Under the pieces are notes generated by a model. That model was not told the origin of the DNA. It searched no databases and saw nothing but the letters and a program-made list of their open reading frames with translations. From Inconstantimicrobium porci (GTDB taxonomy: Bacteria; Bacillota; Clostridia; Clostridiales; Clostridiaceae): DNA of 64,000 nucleotides. Each line of letters opens with the position of its first letter. Position 1 is the first letter of the stretch. Below are positions 56,681-64,000 of this stretch, one piece after another. The DNA lies in NCBI RefSeq assembly GCF_009696465.1, contig NZ_VULX01000001.1:62001-126000 (forward strand), given 5' to 3'. A program made the translations under genes and the position numbers.

Positions 56681-57139
56681 TCAGTTTGGAAGTCCCGTTC
56701 TTTTTCTTGATTTCTTGGATTTAACTGAGTTGATAAGTCTTGTAATTGTTGAGACAAATATAACTCCAAGTGCGAGACAGCCTGCTGATGCAATTGTACT
56801 TATCATCATTGTAACTGAGGTTGAGATATTTCCTTTTATTACTTCATACATTGTATAATACATACCACTTCCAGGTACAAGAGGAATTAGGGCACATATG
56901 ACAAATGTAGTAACTGGTGATTTGAATGTTCTTGCACATATTTCAGAGTAGATACTGAAGATTACAGCTGATGTAAAGAAGGCCGTATATAATGAAAAGC
57001 CATTATTAAGGCATAGTTTATAGATAAACCAGCTTAATCCACCGCCTAGTGATGCAAAAAGCAGGTTTTTTCTACCGATATTAAATATTATACCAAAACC
57101 GAATGTGGCAAATACAGCAACAATACTTTCAATAATCAT
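56681..57139 (-). CDS. Threonine/serine exporter, ThrE_2 subunit
   Basis: 152 residues, about five TM helices (ThrE_2/DUF3815 half). ALIPLVPGSGMYYTMYE is the conserved core. With the next gene it forms the two-part exporter for serine, threonine or a related amino acid. Basic C-terminus. Overlaps the upstream gene by four bases. Confidence 0.88.
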   Translation of the reverse strand: MIIESIVAVFATFGFGIIFNIGRKNLLFASLGGGLSWFIYKLCLNNGFSLYTAFFTSAVIFSIYSEICARTFKSPVTTFVICALIPLVPGSGMYYTMYEVIKGNISTSVTMMISTIASAGCLALGVIFVSTITRLINSVKSKKSRKRTGLPN

Positions 57140-57909
57140 AAGATTCTACCTCCAATATATTTCATCCATAAACTTAACACTGAACCAGTTCCAACAGCAA
57201 TTGAAACAGCAACAAGAAAAGCATCAGCAGCTCTTGAAAGGCCAGAAACCAAATCTCCGGCAATAGTGTCCCTTATGGCATTTGTAATTGAAAGACCGGG
57301 GACAAGAAGCATTATAGAACCTATGATTATAGTATCAAGGTTGCTTCCTAATTTAAACTGCATGAATATTAGTGCCATTAGTGCACTAATTCCTCCACAT
57401 ATACTGTTTACAAAGAATTGATTTATATTAAGTCTGCCAAATAAGTTTGCAGTAAATTTTATAACAATCCCTATCAGGAATGAACATATTACATCTTTTA
57501 TGTCTCCACCAAATAGAAAAGTAAAACCAGATGCTGCTACTGCAGAAAAGAGCACATCTATATAATTTGGATATCTTGGTGATTTTGATATTATATCAAG
57601 TTCCTGCTTTAATTTTTCTACAGGTATTTTATTAACTTCAATAGTTCTTGAAAGTTCATTGACGAGATCTATCCTTTCAAGGTTTACGCTTCTGTTAGTT
57701 ACTCTTTTGACCATAGATATAGTATCATTATTTTCGTTAGATGCAGAACAAATTATTCCTGTAGGAGTAACATAACTTTCGGCATCTTGTAAGCCATAAG
57801 AACTACATATCCTTGTTATGGTTTCTTCAACCCTGTATGTTTCGCCGCCACTTTCAAGTATAATCTGTCCTGCATATGAAGCGACTGCTAATATTTTATT
57901 TATACTCAT
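57136..57909 (-). CDS. Threonine/serine exporter, ThrE N-terminal subunit (DUF1212)
   Basis: 257 residues. N-terminal cytosolic ESGGETYRVEETI...GIICSASN domain, then about five TM helices with MLLVPGLSITNAIRDTIAGDLVSGLSRAADA. AAGGAG site. It is divergent from glyA, which makes or uses serine, 156 bases away; a shared metabolic context is likely. Confidence 0.9.
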   Translation of the reverse strand: MSINKILAVASYAGQIILESGGETYRVEETITRICSSYGLQDAESYVTPTGIICSASNENNDTISMVKRVTNRSVNLERIDLVNELSRTIEVNKIPVEKLKQELDIISKSPRYPNYIDVLFSAVAASGFTFLFGGDIKDVICSFLIGIVIKFTANLFGRLNINQFFVNSICGGISALMALIFMQFKLGSNLDTIIIGSIMLLVPGLSITNAIRDTIAGDLVSGLSRAADAFLVAVSIAVGTGSVLSLWMKYIGGRIL

Positions 57910-58065
57910 ATGTAATTATCTCCTTCTGACAGATTTAAAGGTCATTTTGACTGTATTATATCATAGTATAACTAGAAGTAGAATATTTCGAATTATATGT
58001 TGAAATAAATAATTTAAAAATCTATAATATAGATAATATTTAATGTAAAAATTGGGGGAAAAAAT

Positions 58066-59298
58066 ATGAACTACAAAAGGTTGTGTGATACAGACAAAGA
58101 AATAGCTGATCTTATTGATGAAGAGAAAAAGAGACAGCAGAATGGAATAGAACTTATTGCTTCTGAGAATTTCACAAGCGAAGCTGTAATGGAAGCAATG
58201 GGTTCATACTTAACAAACAAGTATGCCGAAGGATATCCTGGAAAGAGATATTATGGCGGCTGCTATGTTGTTGATAAGGTTGAAAAACTTGCAATTGAGA
58301 GGGCTAAAAAGTTATTTGGAGCAGAACATGCTAATGTTCAGCCACATTCAGGTGCACAGGCAAATATGTCAGTATATTTCGCAGTGCTGCAACCTGGAGA
58401 TACCGTTATGGGAATGAATTTAAGTCATGGAGGACATCTTACTCATGGTGCACCTGTAAATTTTTCAGGAAAGACATATAATTTTGTTTCTTATGGAGTA
58501 AATCATGAAACAGAAACGATTGATTATGATGAGGTAAGAAAGACAGCGTTAGAAGTAAAACCAAAACTAATTGTAGCAGGAGCAAGTGCTTATTCAAGAA
58601 TTATTGATTTTAAGAGGTTCAGAGAGATTGCAGATGAAGTTGGCGCTTATTTGATGGTAGATATGGCTCATATAGCTGGTCTTGTAGCAGCAGGACTTCA
58701 TCCATCACCTGTTCCTTACTGTGATTTTGTCACAACTACAACTCATAAGACTTTAAGAGGACCAAGAGGTGGAATGATACTCTGCAAAGAAAAATATGCT
58801 AAGGCAATTGATAAAGCAGTATTTCCAGGAATTCAGGGTGGACCTTTAGAACATGTTATAGCAGGTAAGGCAGTATGTCTAAAGGAAGCTCTTGACAGCG
58901 ATTTTAAAGTGTATATAAATCAGGTAGTAAAGAATGCTGCTGCTTTAGCAGATGCTTTAAAATCATATGGCTTTAAGCTTGTTTCAGGTGGTACTGATAA
59001 TCATCTTATTCTTATAGATTTAAATAATAAGAATATCACAGGAAAAGAAGCAGAAAGTCTTCTTGATTCTGTTGGTATAACTGTCAACAAGAATACAGTA
59101 CCTAATGAGACTAGAAGTCCTTTTGTAACATCAGGTGTAAGAATCGGAACTCCTGCAGTAACTACAAGAGGATTTAAAGAAGATGATATGAAGGAAATTG
59201 CATCAATTATTAATGATACTATAGAGCATAGGAATGAAGATTTGTCAGCAGTAAAAGAAAGAGTTAAAGTGCTGTGCAGAAATCATCCATTATACTAG
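58066..59298 (+). CDS. glyA: Serine hydroxymethyltransferase
   Basis: PLP enzyme moving the one-carbon unit between serine and tetrahydrofolate. 410 residues. [39 protein letters not shown]-type loop, and the PLP lysine in [21 protein letters not shown] site; monocistronic. Confidence 0.98.
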   Translation: MNYKRLCDTDKEIADLIDEEKKRQQNGIELIASENFTSEAVMEAMGSYLTNKYAEGYPGKRYYGGCYVVDKVEKLAIERAKKLFGAEHANVQPHSGAQANMSVYFAVLQPGDTVMGMNLSHGGHLTHGAPVNFSGKTYNFVSYGVNHETETIDYDEVRKTALEVKPKLIVAGASAYSRIIDFKRFREIADEVGAYLMVDMAHIAGLVAAGLHPSPVPYCDFVTTTTHKTLRGPRGGMILCKEKYAKAIDKAVFPGIQGGPLEHVIAGKAVCLKEALDSDFKVYINQVVKNAAALADALKSYGFKLVSGGTDNHLILIDLNNKNITGKEAESLLDSVGITVNKNTVPNETRSPFVTSGVRIGTPAVTTRGFKEDDMKEIASIINDTIEHRNEDLSAVKERVKVLCRNHPLY

Positions 59299-59320
59299 AA
59301 TCAAAAATATTTAAATTAAT

Positions 59321-59380
59321 AAAGATTGCAGGTTATATGTAGGTACGATACATTTAGGGAATTGATCTGCAATCTTTGTA
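59321..59380 (+). terminator. Terminator of glyA (long loop)
   Basis: AAAGATTGCAG pairs with CTGCAATCTTT across about 36 bases, ending TTTGT. Confidence 0.65.
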
Positions 59381-59392
59381 GGATATTTTAAA

Positions 59393-59434
59393 GAGTATGC
59401 TATTTATGAATATACTATTAAATAGCATACTTTG
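59393..59434. terminator. Second hairpin downstream of glyA
   Basis: AGTATGCTATTTA pairs with AAATAGCATACTTT across a short loop; weak T-tail. Could end transcription from either side. Confidence 0.55.
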
Positions 59435-59504
59435 TATGTATGAACTGTAACTATTGTGTTAAAATCTGTTTAATGTGAATTATTTTTAAGGGGGAATAGG
59501 TTAT

Positions 59505-60038
59505 ATGGAGGATAACAGAGTTGCTGTTATTTATAAATCAAGGTATGGTAGTGCAAAAAAGTACGCACAAAAAATAGCATCGCTTGTACATGGTGATTTA
59601 TTTGAAAGGAAAGAAGTTAAGTTTGGTGAAATACCGTATTATAATACTATTGCTTTTGTAGGTTCAGTTTATGCTGGCAGAATTTCTGGAGCAGATGTTA
59701 TTGCTAAAAATATGGATAAAATCGAAGATAAGAAGGTTGCAGTAATTGCTGTTGGTATGTCAAAGATGAACAAAGAAGCCATTGATACTTTATTTAAGAA
59801 TAACTTTAATGAAGAACAACTAAAAAGTATTAATTGTTTTTATCTTAGAGGCGCACTAGACATCAATAAGCTTAATTTTTTTGACAAGCTGATCATGAAA
59901 TTAATGAAAAAGAAAGTGCAGAAAAATACACAAAGCCTCACTGATGATCAGAAAGAATTTATAGCATTATTAGAAAATCCATATGACTGGACTGATAAGG
60001 AAGACATAAATCATATAATAGATTATATTAATTCATAA
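59505..60038 (+). CDS. Flavodoxin-domain protein
   Basis: 177 residues. VAVIYKSRYGSAKKYAQKIA is the FMN phosphate loop of flavodoxins, and FVGSVYAGRISG resembles the family of HemG-type protoporphyrinogen oxidases (Flavodoxin_5). C-terminal helix is charged. Electron carrier or small oxidoreductase; the partner is unknown. GGGGGAA site. Confidence 0.8.
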   Translation: MEDNRVAVIYKSRYGSAKKYAQKIASLVHGDLFERKEVKFGEIPYYNTIAFVGSVYAGRISGADVIAKNMDKIEDKKVAVIAVGMSKMNKEAIDTLFKNNFNEEQLKSINCFYLRGALDINKLNFFDKLIMKLMKKKVQKNTQSLTDDQKEFIALLENPYDWTDKEDINHIIDYINS

Positions 60039-60121
60039 AAAGTATATGGTATAAAAAATTACAAAATCACATATTATTTAGGTATATTACACTAAATTAT
60101 ATATCTAAAGGAGGAATCAAT

Positions 60122-60286
60122 ATGGAGTTATATGATGAAATTTTAAAGGATAAGGAAGTTAGTTATTTCGATTTGAAAAAGAAATATGGCAGCAAAGAAA
60201 ACGTTAACGTAGATAAAGAGATTGATAATCTTATTAAAGATGGTCTTGTTATTGAAGATGAAGGCCTTATTATTTTAGTAGAATAG
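60122..60286 (+). CDS. Small winged-helix-like hypothetical protein
   Basis: 54 residues, ATG after AAAGGAGG. Helix-strand pattern (YDEILKDKEVSYFDLKKKYG, KEIDNLIKDGLVIEDEGLIILVE) looks like a small winged-helix or MarR-like half. No family assigned. Upstream of the dipeptidase by 29 bases and probably its operon leader gene. Confidence 0.65.
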   Translation: MELYDEILKDKEVSYFDLKKKYGSKENVNVDKEIDNLIKDGLVIEDEGLIILVE

Positions 60287-60315
60287 TATTTTTTATTGAA
60301 AGCGATATTTACAAT

Positions 60316-61242
60316 ATGAAATTCATAGATTTACATTGTGATACAGCATCGATGATGTATTATAAAAAACAGCATCTTATGAAAAATTATTTTTCTATTG
60401 ATACCGAAAAGTTAAAAAAGGGAAATGCCTCAGCACAGTTTTTTGCATTTTTTATTGATAGTAAAAAACTTGAGATAAAAAAAGAATTTGATAATATGTA
60501 TGATAATTTTATGCATGAGATGGAAAGTTCCTCTGATATATGTATTGCTGAAAGTTATAATGACTATAAAAATAACGTTCTTAAGAAGAAGATTTCTGCT
60601 TTGCTTACAATTGAAGAAGGCCAGGTACTTGAGGGATGCATGAATAATCTATATGATGCTTATGAAAAAGGCATAAGACTGATAACACTTACTTGGAATT
60701 ATGAAAACAGCATTGGTTATCCAAACTGCAGGAAAGAATTTATGAATTTAGGACTTAAAGAGTTTGGAATCAATCTTATTAGCGAAATGAACAGACTTGG
60801 TGTTATAATAGATACATCACATCTTTCTGATGGTGGTTTTTATGATGTGGCAAAGTTCAGTAGAAAACCTTTTGCTGCAAGTCATTCTAACAGTAGAGAG
60901 GTAAGGAATCATCCAAGAAATCTTACTGATGATATGATTAGGGTTTTGGCAGATAAAGGCGGTATAATGGGACTTAACTACTGTAATTCTTTCGTTGGAA
61001 GTGAGAAGATTACATCTATAGAAGGACTTATTAATCATGTTAGCCATATCGTTAATGTAGGTGGCCAGGAAGTGATTGCTCTTGGAAGTGATTTTGACGG
61101 TATAGAAAATGAGGTTGAGTTTAAAAATCCATCTCATATTGATATGTTCTATACTGCACTTCAAAGGAAAGGGTATAGTGACGATTTTATTGATAAGCTA
61201 TTTTATAAAAATGCAGAAAGATTTATAAAAGACGTTTTATAG
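60316..61242 (+). CDS. Membrane dipeptidase (peptidase M19)
   Basis: Zinc dipeptidase. 308 residues. Metal and catalytic motifs: DLHCDT at the start, EEGQ, IDTSHLSD, SHSNSRE, ALGSDFDG. No signal peptide, so cytosolic despite the family name. No clear ribosome site, suggesting coupling to the small gene upstream. Confidence 0.93.
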   Translation: MKFIDLHCDTASMMYYKKQHLMKNYFSIDTEKLKKGNASAQFFAFFIDSKKLEIKKEFDNMYDNFMHEMESSSDICIAESYNDYKNNVLKKKISALLTIEEGQVLEGCMNNLYDAYEKGIRLITLTWNYENSIGYPNCRKEFMNLGLKEFGINLISEMNRLGVIIDTSHLSDGGFYDVAKFSRKPFAASHSNSREVRNHPRNLTDDMIRVLADKGGIMGLNYCNSFVGSEKITSIEGLINHVSHIVNVGGQEVIALGSDFDGIENEVEFKNPSHIDMFYTALQRKGYSDDFIDKLFYKNAERFIKDVL

Positions 61243-61259
61243 TAGAATAGGAGTACATT

Positions 61260-62003
61260 ATGGCAGATTTAAGTGGCAAAACAGCTGTTATTACAGGTGG
61301 ATCAAGAGGTATAGGCAGAGCTATTGTAGACGAGTTTTTGAAGTCTGGAGCTTATGTTATTTTCACTTATAACAATAGTGAAGAACAATCAAATGAGATT
61401 GTAAAGAATTACAAAGAAAAAGGATTCTTTCTTGAAGCACACAAGGTAAATCTTAATGATTATAATAATATATTAAGATTTTATGATGATGTTATTTCTC
61501 GAAGAGGAAGTATAGATATACTTGTAAATAATGCTGGAATATCAAAAGTTGGTTTATTTATGGATATGACAAAGGAAGATATTGATGAGATAGTAGAAAC
61601 TAATTTTACTGGAACTATTTATCTTACTCAATTTATAGTTAAGAAGATGGTTATGCAGAAAAAAGGCTGTATTCTTAACATTTCATCAATATGGGGAAAT
61701 ACAGGTGCATCTTGTGAATCGGTTTATTCTGCTACAAAAGGTGGCATAACCATGTTCACAAAATCTCTAGCGAAGGAGCTTGGCTCATGCAATATTAGAG
61801 TTAATGCACTTGCTCCCGGTGTTATAAAGACAGAGATGAATGAATGGATGAATGATGAAGAAAAAAGAGAGTTATGCGATGAAGTACCGTTAAACAGATT
61901 TGGTGAAAAAGATGAAGTTGCTAAATGTGCATCATTCTTATGCAGTGATGATGCATCATATGTCAGCGGACAGGTATTAACTGTGGATGGAGCAATGCTA
62001 TAG
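61260..62003 (+). CDS. Short-chain dehydrogenase/reductase (FabG-like)
   Basis: 247 residues. Cofactor motif TGGSRGIG near 12-19, NNAG near 91, catalytic Ser (NISS) and YxxxK (YSATKGG), typical of 3-oxoacyl-ACP reductases. It has no other fab genes near, so the substrate is uncertain. AGGAG site, 17 bases after the dipeptidase gene. Confidence 0.92.
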   Translation: MADLSGKTAVITGGSRGIGRAIVDEFLKSGAYVIFTYNNSEEQSNEIVKNYKEKGFFLEAHKVNLNDYNNILRFYDDVISRRGSIDILVNNAGISKVGLFMDMTKEDIDEIVETNFTGTIYLTQFIVKKMVMQKKGCILNISSIWGNTGASCESVYSATKGGITMFTKSLAKELGSCNIRVNALAPGVIKTEMNEWMNDEEKRELCDEVPLNRFGEKDEVAKCASFLCSDDASYVSGQVLTVDGAML

Positions 62004-62052
62004 AGAAAAAGAGAAGGAACTCAGCTAAAGACTGAGTTCCTTCTCTTTTTCA
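62004..62052 (+). terminator. Strong terminator after the SDR gene
   Basis: Perfect 20-base stem beginning GAAAAAGAGAAGGAACTCAG, CTAAAGA loop, and T-run inside the 3' arm. Confidence 0.95.
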
Positions 62053-62076
62053 ATGCCAAGTGCCAGATGCCAAATG

Positions 62077-62175
62077 AAGGAGGCCATTCCACGAGGCTGA
62101 AGCTTGTGAAATAGCTTAACTATTAATGGAGGGTAAAACCTCCAAGCCTCCTGTGAAATTGCTGAACGCAATTCC
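62077..62175. repeat. Modular palindromic repeat, copy H
   Basis: AAGGAGGC and GCCTCCT flank the TGGAGGGTAAAACCTCCA hairpin (62127-62144); ATTGCTGAACGCAATT is a further hairpin. The gap 62053-62243 holds nothing else I recognise. Confidence 0.75.
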
Positions 62176-62243
62176 ACATAAACTCATGTTCAAGATTTGT
62201 GGTTGCTTAGGTTTTGTTAATTTTACTATTTTGATTTAATATA

Positions 62244-63623
62244 TTATTTTATGAGTTCATCAACGCCAATTAGTTGATGGTTTGTTTGCTTAAAGGCTTT
62301 CATGATATTCTTAACAGGTGTATTATCTTCATAAGTGTAATCAACATAGCCGTTTTCATCTATATCTGAAAGCTTGATGAATTTAAACTCTTTATATGGA
62401 TGAACAAAAACACTAGCTAATGAAAATGTTGAATCTTTTAAGATGTCTTTAGTTACTGCTTCACCATGTTCATCTTTTACGTAGCCAATTGGTGCAGGTA
62501 CGTAAAGAGATTTATCTGTTTTAATTGGATTGGCATTCCAGTATCCTGAGTAAGGCTCATACATAATTGAAAAATAGTTTTCAAGAACTTTCTGCTGTTT
62601 TCTTACAGCATGGTAATGAGGACTTTCAAAGAATTTAACTGGTATATTTAAAGTGTTTGCTGTATTTAAGGCATTCTCAGCAATTGCTCTGACATCACTT
62701 TCTTTAGTATTAATTCTCCATGTCATTTCACTTCCTACAGCACTTACTGTATCACCGTTCTGGTGAGTATATCCATGAAGTCCTATAGTGGCACCTCTGT
62801 AAATTAAATGATCAAGAGTGCTGATGAATTCATAATTGCTGAATGTATCGTTTGTCAGCAGGTTATTATCTACATTCTTACCTGGATTCTTGTATCTAGG
62901 TATCCAGGTAACATTGTACTTACTACCTATAGAATAAAGATAATCTCCTAGTATTCTGAACTTTTCAAAGTTAGTGTCTTCTTCCTGACCGCTGCCGGCA
63001 GAAACATCTTCAAATCTTATAAGAGCAACTTTTGCAGTTTCATTTGACGACTTAGCAGGTGCACTTATATTTTTATGATCAGTAAACATATAAATTTTCT
63101 TTTCTTTTAAGTCCCAGTGAGTTCTAAGGTTCAGCATGTCTGCAATATCGTTTATTGAAATATACTGAGTATTGTTTATAGTAATGCTTTTTCCACGAAG
63201 TTTGTGTTCAGTGTCATTGATAATAAATGATTGCTTTTCTAAATCAACATGAGCATTACCACATTTAAAACTACTGTTTCCTGTGGATTTTACATCTAGA
63301 TTCATTGCTTTTAATACTTTTTCAGGATTTACATAATATCTAAGGTTTAATTTATAGATGTCATCTGAGATGTTTAATTCCTTACCATTATAAACAATGT
63401 GGATGCTGTTTTCCTTTTGTGCTGTCATATTAACAGGCTTATAAGTGATTTTTTTCTCTGGCAGTGCAGTTTTGTTTTCGACCACATTGTTTTTTGTAAC
63501 AATATGAGTAACTGCACTTTGTCTTAATACTATTATTTTGCCAACTACAAATACTAAGAATGCAGCAATAAGTATAAGCAGTGTTTTTAATATTTTTGAT
63601 AAGATACTTTTACTCTTTTTCAA
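62244..63623 (-). CDS. Secreted DUF2334 polysaccharide deacetylase-like protein with amine oxidase-type N-domain
   Basis: 459 residues, TTG start after AGGGGG. TM or uncleaved signal near 10-32. Residues about 80-190 are a copper amine oxidase N-terminal-like domain (ISINDIADMLNLRTHWDLKEKKIYM). Then the DUF2334 deacetylase-like barrel: ALIRFEDVSAG (the Asp-like site), GLHGYTHQNGD with catalytic-type His, FESPHYHA and FVHPYKEF. Probably a cell-surface polysaccharide-modifying enzyme. Same stalk-type domain as the gene at 14930. Confidence 0.85.
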   Translation of the reverse strand: MKKSKSILSKILKTLLILIAAFLVFVVGKIIVLRQSAVTHIVTKNNVVENKTALPEKKITYKPVNMTAQKENSIHIVYNGKELNISDDIYKLNLRYYVNPEKVLKAMNLDVKSTGNSSFKCGNAHVDLEKQSFIINDTEHKLRGKSITINNTQYISINDIADMLNLRTHWDLKEKKIYMFTDHKNISAPAKSSNETAKVALIRFEDVSAGSGQEEDTNFEKFRILGDYLYSIGSKYNVTWIPRYKNPGKNVDNNLLTNDTFSNYEFISTLDHLIYRGATIGLHGYTHQNGDTVSAVGSEMTWRINTKESDVRAIAENALNTANTLNIPVKFFESPHYHAVRKQQKVLENYFSIMYEPYSGYWNANPIKTDKSLYVPAPIGYVKDEHGEAVTKDILKDSTFSLASVFVHPYKEFKFIKLSDIDENGYVDYTYEDNTPVKNIMKAFKQTNHQLIGVDELIK

Positions 63624-63699
63624 AATTGAGTCCCCCTAAGTTAGAATATTTAACTGATATCAGTTATTTTGTTATTAGATTAGAGAGAAAAGAAAATAG

Positions 63700-63752
63700 C
63701 ATGAAACTCCCCTACTCATATCTCTGCTCTCAGATCTCTAATCTTTTATAGT
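63700..63752. repeat. Palindromic-family arm, copy I
   Basis: ATGAAACTCCCC followed by TACTCATATCTCTGCTCTCAG, which matches the reversed left arm of copy F with few differences. Confidence 0.7.
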
Positions 63753-63804
63753 TCAGTTTTGCTAATAGATTTACCTATTGAAGTATATTGTTTTAAAATA
63801 CCGT

Positions 63805-64000
63805 CTATTTTTCTTCTGTGTATTTATTTAATGAGAAGTAGAATAGTACTCCGTCTTTTGTGTTCATTACTCCGAAAACGCTTCTATGTTGTGTAAGAAT
63901 TGTTTTGACTATAGAAAGACCAAGACCGTTGCTTCCTTGTGCACGGCTTCTTGCTTTATCAACTCTGTAAAATTGTACCCATATTTTTTCAAGATCTTCA
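63805..64000 (-). CDS. Sensor histidine kinase, C-terminal end only (cut by window edge)
   Basis: The last 65 residues are visible: EKIWVQFYRVDKARSR followed by GSNGLGLSIVKTI, the G2 box of the HATPase_c domain, then VFGVMNTKDGVLFYFSL. The rest lies beyond 64000. Typically paired with a response regulator. Confidence 0.9.
   Translation of the reverse strand, partial: EDLEKIWVQFYRVDKARSRAQGSNGLGLSIVKTILTQHRSVFGVMNTKDGVLFYFSLNKYTEEK

Overview
The window is low-GC chromosomal DNA from an anaerobic, spore-forming-type Firmicute, most like Clostridium (Clostridiaceae). The signs are AT-rich intergenic DNA with strong AGGAGG ribosome sites, many TTG/GTG starts, and the gene orders hisZGDCB-HAFIE and tig-clpP-clpX-lonB-lon-ysxC. 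It also carries a two-part ThrE exporter, a PerR-type Fur protein, rubredoxin/flavin redox proteins and the GGGtGRT gene pair. I cannot name the species from sequence alone.

Layout. 1-4.6 kb: a chemotaxis receptor (cut by the left edge), a lipoprotein, a degenerate amidase-like protein, a pyruvate-kinase-like protein without the C-terminal domain, and a small unknown gene. 4.9-7.6 kb: a coiled-coil M23 peptidase directly upstream of ftsE-ftsX. 7.9-10.4 kb: PAP2 phosphatase and a pair of flavodoxin-fold proteins, followed by a decayed copy of the first and a transposase remnant. 10.5-13 kb: tRNA-Leu(CAA) and the iron-sulfur-scaffold-like/GGGtGRT operon. 13-17.8 kb: an accessory stretch of unknown, secreted and apparently frameshifted genes ending in an internally deleted IS30 remnant. 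17.8-25.8 kb: complete histidine operon. 25.8-31.7 kb: a doubly broken membrane gene, a DUF1846 protein, a lipoprotein, a GGDEF protein and a secreted ComEC-type metallo-beta-lactamase-fold protein. 32-34 kb: zinc-ribbon protein, then MobC plus a short relaxase bracketed by palindromic repeats. 34-38 kb: flavin reductase-rubredoxin, deoD, an RNase Z-like protein and a membrane-anchored protein. 38-46.7 kb: trigger factor and the Clp/Lon protease cluster. 47-48.5 kb: two low-complexity proteins (Cys/Gly-rich and Met/Gly repeats). 48.6-54.4 kb: anchored VCBS-like protein, perR, DUF5685-DnaJ-membrane operon, EAL/HDOD protein and small Cys-rich protein. 54.5-62 kb: UvrD-type helicase, ThrE pair, glyA, flavodoxin, dipeptidase and SDR. 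62-64 kb: a DUF2334 protein and the C-terminus of a histidine kinase.

The most unusual signal is a family of modular palindromic repeats, at least eleven copies or partial copies, scattered between genes from about 25 kb to the right end. They are built from a few interchangeable hairpin modules (TGGAGG/CCTCCA, GAAACTCC/GGAGTTTC, GAAATTAGC/GCTAATTTC, a CATAAGCGAA block) inside longer imperfect inverted arms. Two copies bracket the mobC-relaxase pair, one sits inside the his operon, and one supplies the last codons and stop of the helicase gene. The arrangement resembles REP palindromes with RAYT nucleases, but with a relaxase-type HUH nuclease. That link is a hypothesis from position and shared modules, not a demonstrated function.
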